From Mucilaginibacter lappiensis (GTDB taxonomy: Bacteria; Bacteroidota; Bacteroidia; Sphingobacteriales; Sphingobacteriaceae), in NCBI RefSeq assembly GCF_900155965.1, contig NZ_FTMG01000005.1, positions 124,001-188,000 on the forward strand: a stretch of 64,000 bases of DNA, read 5' to 3'. Position numbers and translations under genes: made by a program. Below are positions 1-9,537 of this stretch, piece by piece (within the stretch, counting starts at the first letter, position 1; each line of letters starts with the position of its first letter). Under the pieces are notes generated by a model. The model was not told the origin of the DNA, made no database searches, and saw nothing but the letters and a program-made list of their open reading frames with translations.

Positions 1-3000
1 CCTTTGGTATACAATTCGCCTTTTTCTTGAATCGCCTTTTTCCAGGTATCAAAATCAAAGCCTACTACACTATTGTCATGCTGTTTTGCATACTCGGTCA
101 GGTCATTAGTAAAATCGTTGATGATTGGATCAAGCAATTTTAATTGCAGGCTATTTTTAACCGCGTTAACGATAACCTGGTTGAAAACGTCCTCGAATTT
201 CTTGGCTGAATCCTCTCCGGAGGCAAAAGCTTCCTCAAAGGCATCAGAAAGCGATTTTGATAAATCTTTAAAGGTGGTCTGAATAAGGTTCTGACTGATC
301 GATTTGTTGATATCCGCAATCTGATTTGGTATATCAGCTATCTGATTGTTATAATCATCAATTTTGCTCTGATCGGCCCTTTTCTTACTCGCCTCAGCAT
401 CCCGCATCTGAGTTAACTTAGCTTGCTGAGCCTGTAAATTCTTGATCTGGGCCTCCTGGTCTGTATACACACTTTCACCAACGGCACTAGCCACGTCATG
501 ATCAAGTTGTTTGTATGCTTGACTTAAGGCATTTAACTGCTTTTGGTAACCATCAATTTTCTTTTGAAGGTCTTTGTCCTTATGGCTGAACAGACTGATG
601 GCAGAGGTAAGTAGACCGATTGAGCCGGTAACTATGTCAATCGGATTTCTTGTTGATATGCCTTTGGCTAGTGTACCTAATCCACTGACCATGCCCTGAA
701 CGTTCTTTAACGTGTCCTGTAATCCCTGGCCACCTATACCCAGTTGTTCGAAAGAGGATGAGAGCGCTCCTATTACCTGATTAGCACCATCGGCCCCAGC
801 TGATATTGCGGAGAACAAGTCCAATAGCTTCCTTTTGGCACCTTCGCTGTCCTTGCCAGTGAATTTGACTTGATCCCTATAATCAGATATGGCTTGTTTA
901 ATTCGATTGAATACATTATCACCTTTTATATTATTAATTGAAGAATTAATATCACCCATCAATTTTGCCAACTGATCAGCCGTTAATTTACCCTCCTTAT
1001 ATTGTTGCTGATATCCGGCCTTAATCAGTTCTAACCTTTTTAATATCTCACCCCGCGTTAGTTCATCATAATGATCCATGAGCTTTTCGTATCCACCTTT
1101 GGCATAAGCATTGGCCTCATTCTCGCGCTTTATACGCTCATCTCTTTGTAGCTTAAGGTTGTCAATCTGCTCCTGAGTAGCATCCTTGTCCAATGCTTTA
1201 ACCTTATTCTGATAATCTGACTCGATTGCTAACAACGCCTGTGAACTAGTCAGTGCCGCCTGGTAAGCTTCAGCATATAGGTCATCGTTCTTTTTCTGAA
1301 TTAGAAGTTTTTCAGCAGCAATCTCTTTTTTGAGCAATTCCAGCTTCAACTTATTGGCAGCGTTATCAGTATCAGCGCCGCCTTTACTTTTTTCAGGATC
1401 TGTTAACGCCTCCTCCTGGGCCTGTAGGTTTTGCAAGTAAGTTTTATCAGTATCGATCAGGCCTGCATAACGTTTTTTGGCATTATCTTCTCCGACCTTT
1501 GTTTTATAAGCCTCATAGTCATCATAAAGCTTCTTTTGTGAATCAAGAGTTACTTTTAGTTTCTCGGTATCCTGTTTATCCCTTAATGCTACCAATTCAT
1601 TATCCTGGGCCCGATTTAATCCCCCAGAGTCTACACGCAACCCTTTTTTCTTATTTTCAGGGTCGTTATTGAAGGCGACCGCAGCCTCCTTCATCTTTTT
1701 ATACCTGTCCCTTACAGACTCTACTTCCTGCTCATCTGCGGTTAATTGCTTATCAGTCCCCTTTTTTGTCAGTTCATCAATTTTCGACTGTAGGTCATTA
1801 CGGGATTTTAAAGCTGATTTATATTGATTCTCGGCAGCTATAGCTTCTGTATCCTTACCTCCATTTGCCAGCTTCAATTCTTTTTTAAATCCTTTAAGCT
1901 GCTCTACGTAGTCTTTGTATTGTTTACTGGCAACATCAAGTGGCTTTTTCAACTCTGTAACACGTTTGATATCGGCCTTGATATCATCTACAGTCCTGGT
2001 AACAGGAGTATCAGCATCACTGTCACCATCGCCTGTAATAGTTGCATTCTGTTTAACTTTCGGCTTAGGCTTATTTACAACTTCGTAATAATTGATTACG
2101 TCTTTTTGAGCCTGTGTTAAAGTACCGCCCAGCGTCCTAATGGCCTTAGCAGCTTCATATGCCTGAGCTGATAATGTTGTAATATTGTCTTTGGTAGCCT
2201 GAACACGTTGTTTCTTAATATCACCACCAAAAAGGTCCTGAAACTTATCTATAATATCTCTTGGCCTGCTTGACTCGTTAACAGCTTCGCTTTTTGCAAT
2301 GGGTAAAGCTGCCTGAGCATCATTGAATTGTTTGGTTGCTTTTTTTAGGGCATCCCGGTTCTGTAATTCCAGTAAATCACGCTGCGCTTTTGTTAATTGC
2401 TCAACCTTACCACGGTTTATATCAATCGCATTACCATAATTGTCAAAAGCGTTAGTTACACCAGGTAATAATTCGCCGATTTGCGCAGTTACCTTTCTTA
2501 GCTCGTCTTGTTCGATGCTGCTTAGTTTTGATTTTCCTTTTAACTCATCATAGCGTTTAACAATTGGATTTAATGAAGATTCCAGTTCATCAAGGCTATG
2601 CTTATTATTAAGGTAAGCATCGGATAACCGTTCAGCCTCTGTTCTATTATCGGTCATCCCATTTAAAAGCTCCGCTAACCTTCTGGAAAATGATGAATTG
2701 GTGAATGAATTGACAATGCTATTCTTAAGTTTATCAAAAGACCCGGCTAAGCTGTTATTCGCTAATTCAAAGTTGTGGGCAACGCTGGTACCATCTTCAT
2801 AGCCTTTGTTGGCGATAGCTGTTTTTTCAGAAAGCTGCTCCTGAGCTTCTGCTAAGGAGATAACAGTCGTTTTAACACGACCGGCAGTAAGGTGCAAGGT
2901 TTCAAGTCTATCCGCCGTCTCAGTTTGAGTAGGATTACCGGCTTTCAATCCACGAAAGAATAACTCGAGAGCCGCTTTGGTATCGGTATTAATCAGTTTA

Positions 3001-4673
3001 GTAAACTTTTCAAGAGTTAAAGTACTATCAGCCAATTGAGCAATGGCAAAATATTTATCCCGTTTAGTGGACAAATCAGATATCAACCTGGTAACACCGG
3101 TAGCGGCGGTCGAAGCCTGAACACCAGCTTTTGATAATACAGCACCATACGCAAGTATCGTAGGCAACGAAATACTAGCAACCTGAGCTATACTAGCGGT
3201 TTTTAATGAAAACTCTTGAAGATATTGAACTGTCGCGCCACCATTGTGAGATACTTCCAATATGGAACTACCCACTTTTCTTAGTGCATCTTGAAGAGAT
3301 ATCCCCTCTCGTTGAGTAATTTTATAAACTGATATAATTTTACCTAATGCAGTAACAACAGCATCAGCGCCCCCTGGGAATTCCTTTTTCAGTACTACAG
3401 CAAGTTCATCAACCTCTTGAACGAAACCAACCAAATCATCCTTAGCAACGCCTAACCGTCCACCAATAAATCCGATATCCAAAAGACCTTCTAGCGGGGT
3501 TCTGGTGTTTATTTTTTTTAGTTGTTCTCCTAACCTATCTACTTCATCGGCAGATAATTTAGCGGTACGCTGAACATCAACAAAATTATCTGATATCTCT
3601 ACGTTATGAGAAAACGCAGCTTTTAAAGCGGTCCATGCAGCGGTTATTAAGGCCAAAGGCCCCAATGTTCCCAGGATGCTGCTTTTAATGCTATCAAATA
3701 ATCCTGATATACCGCCTCGGCTGCTTTTGGTTTGATCCTCAAGATCTTTTATTTGATCTCGTACCCCCTTTATTATATTGGCCATCCGGGCACCCGCAGC
3801 AGATTCTCGTTCTGCAACCGATAACCTTCCGTATGCTATTGTTAGCCTCTCTAAAGCAGCCTTTCGTTGCTCTAAAGACCCCTTCGCATTTAACATTTCG
3901 CGGGCATTATTCTTTAGCTCAGCGGTGGCCTGTTGTTGCTTATATTTTTCCTCTGCCAAAGCTTGCGCCAACTGTTTTTTACTCAAAACATTGGTATTTG
4001 TAGCAGTAGTTTGGGAATTGACAGATGAAACGTAGGATGAGCCGGCTACCGACAAATTATTTGTTGTGGCCGCTTGGGCGGCGGCGGCGGCATTTGCCTT
4101 TACACGAGCTACTGTTTCTGCATTTAGGGCTGTAGTATATGCATTTATTACATTTTTAGACCTATTGTATGCATCTATCTCAGCCTGTGAATTAGAAACA
4201 TCCGTTACACGCTTAATCGGGTTCTGTGCTGCCTGCTGAGCAGCTAACCTGCCAGCTGCAATCTGCGTATTGATTTGCTCCCTGGCCAAACGTTCTTGCT
4301 TCAGGGCATCTTGTAACGCTAAAGACGCAGACTTATCTGCCGCAGCCTGTGCCGCCTTGTCTTTTGCGAGATCAAGTAGCTGCTGCTTAATTTCCAGTTG
4401 TTTCTGCTGGTATTCGCTCAAAGGCTTAATAGCGGCACCATCAGCTGCTGTTTGGGCGGTTCTGGCTGCAGCCTGCGCCTTAATTGCATCTGTTACTCCT
4501 TCGGCTGCTGTCTTTTGAGTTTCAGATGATTTAGAAATCCCGTTCGCGGTTACTGTGAGATCCGCGAGCGCCTTATTAAGAGTTTTAGCATCTTTTAAAG
4601 CCTGGTTTATGTCCAAATTGGCTGTAAAATTCAATCCACCGCCTTGCCCACCTGTTACTTTTACTCCCCCCAT
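1..4673 (-). CDS. phage tail tape measure protein (partial, C-terminus off window)
   Basis: An uninterrupted minus-strand frame of about 1,557 codons starts at 4673 and runs off the window. The N-terminal ~300 residues are Ala/Gln/Lys-rich and helical. A TP901-type tape-measure core follows (about residues 320-640, containing RTPLEGLLDIGFIGGRLG and a hydrophobic stretch ILGTLGPLALITAAW). A long charged coiled-coil region follows that. Such proteins set tail length in siphophages and are typically the largest gene of the tail module. The position directly after the tail chaperone genes supports the call. Plus-strand frames inside it are shadows. Confidence 0.92.
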   Translation of the reverse strand, partial: MGGVKVTGGQGGGLNFTANLDINQALKDAKTLNKALADLTVTANGISKSSETQKTAAEGVTDAIKAQAAARTAQTAADGAAIKPLSEYQQKQLEIKQQLLDLAKDKAAQAAADKSASLALQDALKQERLAREQINTQIAAGRLAAQQAAQNPIKRVTDVSNSQAEIDAYNRSKNVINAYTTALNAETVARVKANAAAAAQAATTNNLSVAGSSYVSSVNSQTTATNTNVLSKKQLAQALAEEKYKQQQATAELKNNAREMLNAKGSLEQRKAALERLTIAYGRLSVAERESAAGARMANIIKGVRDQIKDLEDQTKSSRGGISGLFDSIKSSILGTLGPLALITAAWTALKAAFSHNVEISDNFVDVQRTAKLSADEVDRLGEQLKKINTRTPLEGLLDIGFIGGRLGVAKDDLVGFVQEVDELAVVLKKEFPGGADAVVTALGKIISVYKITQREGISLQDALRKVGSSILEVSHNGGATVQYLQEFSLKTASIAQVASISLPTILAYGAVLSKAGVQASTAATGVTRLISDLSTKRDKYFAIAQLADSTLTLEKFTKLINTDTKAALELFFRGLKAGNPTQTETADRLETLHLTAGRVKTTVISLAEAQEQLSEKTAIANKGYEDGTSVAHNFELANNSLAGSFDKLKNSIVNSFTNSSFSRRLAELLNGMTDNRTEAERLSDAYLNNKHSLDELESSLNPIVKRYDELKGKSKLSSIEQDELRKVTAQIGELLPGVTNAFDNYGNAIDINRGKVEQLTKAQRDLLELQNRDALKKATKQFNDAQAALPIAKSEAVNESSRPRDIIDKFQDLFGGDIKKQRVQATKDNITTLSAQAYEAAKAIRTLGGTLTQAQKDVINYYEVVNKPKPKVKQNATITGDGDSDADTPVTRTVDDIKADIKRVTELKKPLDVASKQYKDYVEQLKGFKKELKLANGGKDTEAIAAENQYKSALKSRNDLQSKIDELTKKGTDKQLTADEQEVESVRDRYKKMKEAAVAFNNDPENKKKGLRVDSGGLNRAQDNELVALRDKQDTEKLKVTLDSQKKLYDDYEAYKTKVGEDNAKKRYAGLIDTDKTYLQNLQAQEEALTDPEKSKGGADTDNAANKLKLELLKKEIAAEKLLIQKKNDDLYAEAYQAALTSSQALLAIESDYQNKVKALDKDATQEQIDNLKLQRDERIKRENEANAYAKGGYEKLMDHYDELTRGEILKRLELIKAGYQQQYKEGKLTADQLAKLMGDINSSINNIKGDNVFNRIKQAISDYRDQVKFTGKDSEGAKRKLLDLFSAISAGADGANQVIGALSSSFEQLGIGGQGLQDTLKNVQGMVSGLGTLAKGISTRNPIDIVTGSIGLLTSAISLFSHKDKDLQKKIDGYQKQLNALSQAYKQLDHDVASAVGESVYTDQEAQIKNLQAQQAKLTQMRDAEASKKRADQSKIDDYNNQIADIPNQIADINKSISQNLIQTTFKDLSKSLSDAFEEAFASGEDSAKKFEDVFNQVIVNAVKNSLQLKLLDPIINDFTNDLTEYAKQHDNSVVGFDFDTWKKAIQEKGELYTK

Positions 4674-4674
4674 C

Positions 4675-5190
4675 TTAATATGTTGTTTTATTTTTATGAA
4701 TTATTTTAACTATGGAATTGTCCAGGGCTTGATGTGTCACGTTCGCGTTGCCATAGACATTAATAGCCACTTTACCATTGCCAGAGGCTACCAAATCAAC
4801 TGTGGTATCGTCAAAGCAATCGATCATGACAAAAGCATTTTCAGAGACATGAATCGCACTGGTAGATCGGTGTTTTATGAAAATTTCCGTGGCCGAGAAA
4901 CCAGATTTATAAATTTTGCCAGAACAATCACCCAGCAGCACAATGAAGTCCTGAACCGGGCAATCAATAACCGCATCCACATAAATACCATAGGCTTTAA
5001 GCTTATGGCCGCCAAGTCTTACCAGATCTTCATTTGATGGAAAATTCTTTTCTAAACAGAAATCTATTCCTTGAACATACATTGCAAGCAGGCTGTCAAC
5101 GTTATCCGTTTCAGATATCTGCTCAGCCCAAGGCTCGCAGATATCCGCCTCCCTCGCTTTTTGGAGTATATAATTACTTAGTTGTCCCAT
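4675..5190 (-). CDS. hypothetical phage protein between tail chaperone and tape measure
   Basis: A 171-residue protein without a recognised domain. The N-terminal half is helical and acidic; the C-terminal half (about residues 75-165) has regular short beta-like repeats with alternating V/I/D/N residues, suggesting a small beta-solenoid. The stop lies 2 nt before the tape measure start and the start lies 3 nt after the stop of the chaperone extension, so it is co-translated with tail assembly genes. A tail assembly or tail-associated role is inference from position only. Confidence 0.75.
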   Translation of the reverse strand: MGQLSNYILQKAREADICEPWAEQISETDNVDSLLAMYVQGIDFCLEKNFPSNEDLVRLGGHKLKAYGIYVDAVIDCPVQDFIVLLGDCSGKIYKSGFSATEIFIKHRSTSAIHVSENAFVMIDCFDDTTVDLVASGNGKVAINVYGNANVTHQALDNSIVKIIHKNKTTY

Positions 5191-5192
5191 GG

Positions 5193-5456
5193 TTAAAATA
5201 GTTCTGAGGCATCCTTTACCTCTAATTTTGGTTTGGCTGCTTCCTCCGAATCATATCGTGGGATAGAGGAAATGTAAAGCATGTAGTTTTCCCATGTCAT
5301 TTTCCATTTGATATCCCATTCGGTTTGGTGGAAGTATTTCATTGCTGAGCCGATGGCTGCATGTGGGAGGCTATCTACTCGCTCCCGTCCGTTGGACTTG
5401 TCTTTGGTTTTAGAATTTTTACTGTTCCTTTCGCCAAGACAATAGAATTCAAAAAA
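5193..5456 (-). CDS. tail assembly chaperone C-terminal extension made by -1 frameshift (GT-like)
   Basis: An open -1 frame overlaps the end of the upstream chaperone gene and continues to a stop at 5193. It is open from about 5510 but has no suitable start codon near its beginning. After slippage at 5450-5456 the extension reads from FFEFYCLGERN onward and contains HAAIGSAMKYFHQTEWDIKW, giving a fusion of about 243 residues. This reproduces the gpG/gpGT arrangement of siphophages, in which a minor frameshift product binds the tape measure during tail assembly. The frame and position are seen; the shift itself is inferred. Confidence 0.72.
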   Translation of the reverse strand, partial: FFEFYCLGERNSKNSKTKDKSNGRERVDSLPHAAIGSAMKYFHQTEWDIKWKMTWENYMLYISSIPRYDSEEAAKPKLEVKDASELF

Positions 5457-5923
5457 GATTGCATGTATACATTTTCGAGTACATAATGCAAAACAGTATG
5501 TAAATCCTGATTATCAAAATTCCGCTCAATAAACTTTATCAGGTCAGCAGATGGTTCTTCATGGTTATTTTGAATACCAGCAGCCACGATATATACGATG
5601 GTTTCCAGATGATCATTAATCAGCGGCAAAACGACCTCGGCCAATTCTCCATTCTTAATTTCGTCGGGTAATTCAGTCGCTGCACCGGCAACGCGCCACA
5701 TGTTCGCCACCTTGCATGGGTAAATTGTAAATGTCTCTTCAGTTGGGATGGGCTCCGGTTCAATCTGTACAGGTTTACCGCGGAACAATCTTTCAAACAA
5801 TGATCGCTTAACCGGCGGCACTGGTTCAACTTCTGGCCGCCAGGATATCGGGATTGTAATCGTATATTTTGGCTTCTCCGTGAAGGTATTTACCACACCT
5901 TGGTATATTTCTTTGTCTTGCAT
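5375..5923 (-). CDS. tail assembly chaperone (gpG-like)
   Basis: A 182-residue protein located between the tail tube gene and the tape measure gene, where siphophages encode tail chaperones. The first 60 residues are Pro-rich and basic; the rest is helical with an acidic patch. It has no close match to a named family that I can recognise, so the call rests on synteny and on the overlapping -1 reading frame at its 3' end. It likely coats or folds the tape measure before tube polymerisation. Confidence 0.7.
   Translation of the reverse strand: MQDKEIYQGVVNTFTEKPKYTITIPISWRPEVEPVPPVKRSLFERLFRGKPVQIEPEPIPTEETFTIYPCKVANMWRVAGAATELPDEIKNGELAEVVLPLINDHLETIVYIVAAGIQNNHEEPSADLIKFIERNFDNQDLHTVLHYVLENVYMQSFLNSIVLAKGTVKILKPKTSPTDGSE
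5450..5456 (-). promoter_or_regulatory. putative -1 ribosomal slippery heptamer T TTT TTG
   Basis: Read on the minus strand in the chaperone frame the codons are TCT TTT TTG, which fits the X XXY YYZ rule for tandem -1 slippage. The -1 frame is open from 5510 to 5193, so the heptamer sits inside the overlap. No downstream structure was computed. Confidence 0.65.
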
Positions 5924-6002
5924 GAGTAAATAATTATAGGTTATTAAAAAGGCCGCATGTAATCAATGCATGCAGCCTTTTAAGTGCTAGGGATTGGAGA
6001 AA

Positions 6003-6569
6003 TTATCCAGCGGGTGTAGAATCAATCACGGTACCATCGGCGTTAACGAACTGCTTAGTATAAACTTTATCTTTAGTGTCGCCCGCTTTACGGTATGAAC
6101 CAATGTTTGCTGTTAATGCCAACTGCTCAACTGCGTCAGAGGTAATGTTGTTATCATAGCCAGTTTGTACATCATTGTTGTAAATGGTTATGATACATTT
6201 ACGGGAATCCTTCATTGGCACCGTGGTGATTCTGATTGCTAAATGAGCAATTTTCTCACCAGCATAATACTCAGTGGTTGTAGTTGCCGCGGTAAAATCA
6301 ACATCAAACAACTCCTTGACTAAATCTGGATTCTGCTCTAATAAACCGATTGTTAAAGTATCACCATCAGCTGGCTGAAAAACGTTTAGGAATGTTTTAT
6401 TACCATCCTCCTGTTTTATCGAAGTCTTAGAGCCGATGTTCTTAGTCATCTTAACACTACCAACTGCAATATTTGGCATTGGCTTCCATGCTGCAGGTAA
6501 TATTACGCCAGTTAATGATGCGGGGGCGTATTCAATTTTTTCAATCCCGCCTACTACGAATGTTGACAT
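6003..6569 (-). CDS. putative major tail tube protein
   Basis: A 188-residue, beta-rich, Thr/Val-rich protein without signal peptide, beginning MSTFVVGGIEKIEYAP. It lies directly upstream of the tail chaperone pair and downstream of the head-tail connector genes, the usual slot of the major tail protein of siphophages. No enzymatic motif is present. The assignment is by position, size and composition. Confidence 0.7.
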   Translation of the reverse strand: MSTFVVGGIEKIEYAPASLTGVILPAAWKPMPNIAVGSVKMTKNIGSKTSIKQEDGNKTFLNVFQPADGDTLTIGLLEQNPDLVKELFDVDFTAATTTTEYYAGEKIAHLAIRITTVPMKDSRKCIITIYNNDVQTGYDNNITSDAVEQLALTANIGSYRKAGDTKDKVYTKQFVNADGTVIDSTPAG

Positions 6570-6589
6570 AATTTATTTGTTTGTTTAAT

Positions 6590-6599
6590 GCCTTTCGGC
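6590..6599 (-). other. GAAA-capped mini-hairpin upstream of the tail tube gene
   Basis: On the minus strand GCC GAAA GGC forms a GNRA tetraloop hairpin about 20 nt before the ATG at 6569. Similar hairpins occur before the SSB-like gene at 37005-37014 and 37027-37036. Confidence 0.4.
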
Positions 6600-6604
6600 G
6601 GTTT

Positions 6605-7033
6605 TTAAATGTTTTTGTAATTAGTTTGGATTGACTGGTAGCTTAGTTGCATACTCACTAACCAATTACCATCAGCGTCTTGTAACGGCGTGCCGGGGTC
6701 CGTTACTTTTGTGTTGAATGTTGCTCTGAACTGGGACTCAACTAATGGTGTTACAACTTTCACAATTGCGTTTAATTTCGCGTAGTCGGGCAGGTATTGA
6801 ACACTGTTATCCTCCTGTGTAGTCCGGATACCTGGTGCATAAATGTTGATATTAGCAGTACCTTTTTGAAGTTGGTTATTGTTAACCCCCAAAGCATTGA
6901 CCACGATATCAACCTTATTCGTTCTCCCTATCGGCCGGGTACCTGGATAGATCTTTCCATCAATAAGCGATAAAACTGCGGGTACATTGATCAAAGAGCG
7001 CACATCGTTAATCATATCAAATCCATTTTTCAT
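6605..7033 (-). CDS. hypothetical tail protein (tail terminator position)
   Basis: A 142-residue protein, start overlapping the upstream gene by 4 nt (ATGA). It contains a central stretch of beta-like segments (KVDIVVNALGVNNNQLQKG) and no known motif. Between connector genes and the tail tube gene, phages normally encode the tail terminator or completion protein, so this is a candidate for that role by order only. Confidence 0.65.
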   Translation of the reverse strand: MKNGFDMINDVRSLINVPAVLSLIDGKIYPGTRPIGRTNKVDIVVNALGVNNNQLQKGTANINIYAPGIRTTQEDNSVQYLPDYAKLNAIVKVVTPLVESQFRATFNTKVTDPGTPLQDADGNWLVSMQLSYQSIQTNYKNI

Positions 7034-7494
7034 CTCAATAGTGCTCTTAATGCATTCCCTATGTTATCACCTACTACGTGTGTAATCACATCACGCTGCT
7101 TTCCCTGGTAACCTGTTCGTTCAACTAATACCGCGTATTCCATACCGGCAACAATAACCAACTGGATACCTTCGTGCATGTCGATCAAGGCGGCTATTTC
7201 TCTCGCGTAATCCTCACCAGTAGCTGATCCTTCTTCGCCCGTTTCCAATGGTGGAAAGTACGTTTCGATGATTTCACCATTATAGATGATTAAGTATCCA
7301 ATGGAACTGCGCAACCTCCAGGTGATATTTCCGAAGCCTCCATCATCTCGCGTTTTCGCCCGTGCTTTATCTACTAAATCGCGGCCGGTTATCCTGAAAG
7401 GTTCAATAAGCGACTGAAACCACTTTTCAGTTTCAGCCTTGATATATTCCTCAACATCCTTAGTGCTAAAATTTGCCTGTATACTAAACATCAA
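7030..7494 (-). CDS. putative HK97-gp10-like tail completion protein
   Basis: A 154-residue protein with an N-terminal helical segment and the pattern RITGRDLVDKARAKTR followed by a beta region and MEYAVLVERTGYQG. The latter resembles the GxxYAxxxExG signature of HK97-gp10-type head-tail completion proteins. It overlaps both neighbours by a few nucleotides, indicating tight co-translation in the connector operon. Confidence 0.6.
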   Translation of the reverse strand: MMFSIQANFSTKDVEEYIKAETEKWFQSLIEPFRITGRDLVDKARAKTRDDGGFGNITWRLRSSIGYLIIYNGEIIETYFPPLETGEEGSATGEDYAREIAALIDMHEGIQLVIVAGMEYAVLVERTGYQGKQRDVITHVVGDNIGNALRALLR

Positions 7495-7795
7495 TCCTAT
7501 GGCTTAACTGGCCCCTATACACATCCTGAACTTTACCTTTAAACTGTCCTACGACTTCGATCTGATCACCTACTTCTGGAAGATCTACGCCAGCATCAAG
7601 TCTGATTTGGCCGGTTTGATTTACAGTGGTGTTGTCTTTGTTTTTAAAAACCTTAACACCACCTAAATGAAATCTACACGGCACTGACTTAGCGATTCCT
7701 GGTATTCCAGGTAAGGGATATCCGGTTTCGTCATCCGTACCGCCTGGTGTGTCAGGAGTAGTCCAGTTCATGATATGTGGCCTTGTCGTTACCAA
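7484..7795 (-). CDS. putative head-tail adaptor/stopper protein
   Basis: A small beta-rich protein of 103 residues. The C-terminal part (GQIRLDAGVDLPEVGDQIEVVGQFKGKVQDV) resembles the OB-like barrel of head closure (stopper) proteins. An internal methionine (MNWTTPDTPGG) at 7771 is an alternative start that would shorten the overlap with the upstream gene. Function inferred from position between the connector and tail completion genes. Confidence 0.6.
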   Translation of the reverse strand: MVTTRPHIMNWTTPDTPGGTDDETGYPLPGIPGIAKSVPCRFHLGGVKVFKNKDNTTVNQTGQIRLDAGVDLPEVGDQIEVVGQFKGKVQDVYRGQLSHRIDV

Positions 7796-8106
7796 AATGC
7801 GATCTTTTTAACAGTTGGTTTTGCCGGTGCCAACACATCAGGCAAGCCCCATTGCTTGCACAATGCTGAATAGACTTTTAATAAGACATCCCTTTGAGGC
7901 AGCTTGATCCAAACATCATCCTCAGTAACATCGGCACTGGTGATCAAAGTAAAAAGAAGCCCAGCCATGCACACTCCTACAGCCCTTGCATCACTTTTAG
8001 CGTAGGGATTGGTTCCAATCAGGTCACCATCAATTAACGCTTTCTCGATCGCGGAATCCGGCAAGGGAAAGTTTACAGTACTGGTCAGGGCTTCTTTTAT
8101 GGTCAT
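7789..8106 (-). CDS. putative head-tail connector protein
   Basis: A 105-residue, mostly helical protein with TIKEALTSTVNFPLPDSAIEKALIDGDL at the N-terminus, similar in size and helical content to gp6/gp15-like adaptor proteins that attach to the portal ring. It sits four nucleotides from the upstream gene and overlaps the next one. No catalytic motif. Assignment by size and order. Confidence 0.58.
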   Translation of the reverse strand: MTIKEALTSTVNFPLPDSAIEKALIDGDLIGTNPYAKSDARAVGVCMAGLLFTLITSADVTEDDVWIKLPQRDVLLKVYSALCKQWGLPDVLAPAKPTVKKIAFW

Positions 8107-8109
8107 TAG

Positions 8110-8454
8110 TTATATAGCTTCGATCAGTTTACGGTCCAACAGGTCGGCTTTACGTTCATCATCGAAATGTGAAACATCGTCTCCAACTTCATATAGCTTA
8201 TCCCAGTTGTTTTTGTCCCTGAATTGGGTGATCACAACATGGGCTTTGGCTTTTTTAGGTTTTGGTGTAGACTCCGGTTTATCATCAGTCGGATCAGCGG
8301 TGATAGCTGCATATACTTCCTCGACCTCATCGGGAGTAAATCCCTTTTCATCTTTGGCTATTTCGGCCTTTACCTCGTCGGCAGTTTTACCTTCGGTATG
8401 TAAGGGGCCGTAAGCTTTTACGGCCGCCTTTATTGTTGCGTGATGTAATCCCAT
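8110..8454 (-). CDS. hypothetical protein with charged, Pro/Lys-rich linker
   Basis: A 114-residue protein immediately after the capsid gene (1-nt overlap). Two predicted domains are separated by an acidic and Lys/Pro-rich linker (TADPTDDKPESTPKPKK). The C-terminal part (HVVITQFRDKNNWDKLYEVG) looks like a small beta barrel. A head-associated role is suggested by location. I do not recognise the family. Confidence 0.65.
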   Translation of the reverse strand: MGLHHATIKAAVKAYGPLHTEGKTADEVKAEIAKDEKGFTPDEVEEVYAAITADPTDDKPESTPKPKKAKAHVVITQFRDKNNWDKLYEVGDDVSHFDDERKADLLDRKLIEAI

Positions 8455-9536
8455 TATGCTTGTATAGTTGTTGTGTCCTGTAAATAAATTTCATCTACAT
8501 TAGAGATAACCGGCACCACACGAGCTTGCATTTTAGTGTATTCTGAAACAGCAGGCTCATTTTTACGATACTTAGAAATCAAGATGTAGCCATCTACCAA
8601 CTCATAAGTAACACCTGCAACGGGGTGGTTTTGCTCGGCTAATTTGGCATAAACCAATGAGCCAACCTGACCAGCGGAGGTATAAACGATTGAACCGGCT
8701 TTCCATGGCTTTTTAGTCTGCCTTTTGCCGTTCTTCTCCTTACGAATAGATCTGTTTACTGGAGCAAAGACAAACCCATATCTTTTCTTAGTAAATGCAT
8801 TTAATTGGTCGATGTCGGGTGCTGGAATATTGTTGCCAACAAAGTTCTGACCGAACGCATACAATTGCTTTGTTTGGTCTAGCGCAGCGATTAAGTTAAT
8901 CGTTGGACCATCCGTATACGCAACCTGGATAGCGTTACCATCAAGAGTTGCCTTGTCAACAATTTTTTGCACATCATCCCAATACTTATAGGTTGAATCA
9001 GTCAAGAGCTTGGCAACCCCGAATTTATTCTCCGATAAGTAGCCATAGTCCATTCTGATACCTGTCCCTACATTGTCAGCGTCGGAGACTATGGCTTGAC
9101 CGGTTGATAAAGCCTCTAAAAATGTAGCTTCATTAAGCTCATATGCACCGCCTAATGTTTTCTTGGTATCCTTAAATAATTCAGCTACGATTTGAGCATC
9201 GCTACCATTTTGAGCAATTAAGCTATCAAGATCAGTTAACTGCTTTTCGTTCAACCAAAGCTCCATTGCCATTTTAGGGATTTCGCCACTCGCTTTGCCC
9301 ATAGAATCACGTTTCTTTAACGGAGCGGACGAATCCATCGCAACATAATCAGCTGATACCAATACGTTTTCCTGAATTAATGCTTCCCATTTACCATCAA
9401 CCGAAAATTGCGGTTTAAGCAAAGTTTTGAAAAGATATGGTAACGGATTAGAAGTGTCATTAAGCGTTTTGATGATACGAATTGTAACACCTGGGAGATA
9501 CTTAGCTACCCATTTTACAAATGCTGATGTTTCCAT
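8454..9536 (-). CDS. major capsid protein (lambda gpE-like)
   Basis: A 360-residue protein that fits the lambda gpE type of HK97-fold capsid proteins. It has an N-terminal arm followed by a region listing capsid rearrangement motifs (MDSSAPLKKRDSMGKASGEIPKM) and a C-terminal beta-rich axial domain. It lies between the decoration gene and connector genes, as in lambda-like head operons. It forms the icosahedral shell; no protease gene was recognised next to it. Confidence 0.8.
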   Translation of the reverse strand: METSAFVKWVAKYLPGVTIRIIKTLNDTSNPLPYLFKTLLKPQFSVDGKWEALIQENVLVSADYVAMDSSAPLKKRDSMGKASGEIPKMAMELWLNEKQLTDLDSLIAQNGSDAQIVAELFKDTKKTLGGAYELNEATFLEALSTGQAIVSDADNVGTGIRMDYGYLSENKFGVAKLLTDSTYKYWDDVQKIVDKATLDGNAIQVAYTDGPTINLIAALDQTKQLYAFGQNFVGNNIPAPDIDQLNAFTKKRYGFVFAPVNRSIRKEKNGKRQTKKPWKAGSIVYTSAGQVGSLVYAKLAEQNHPVAGVTYELVDGYILISKYRKNEPAVSEYTKMQARVVPVISNVDEIYLQDTTTIQA

Positions 9537-9537
9537 A

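Noticed and set aside
73..5037. Plus-strand frames of 69-160 codons across the tape measure gene
   Set aside because: They lie antisense to one long coding frame with clear tape-measure sequence and show no domain or start context.
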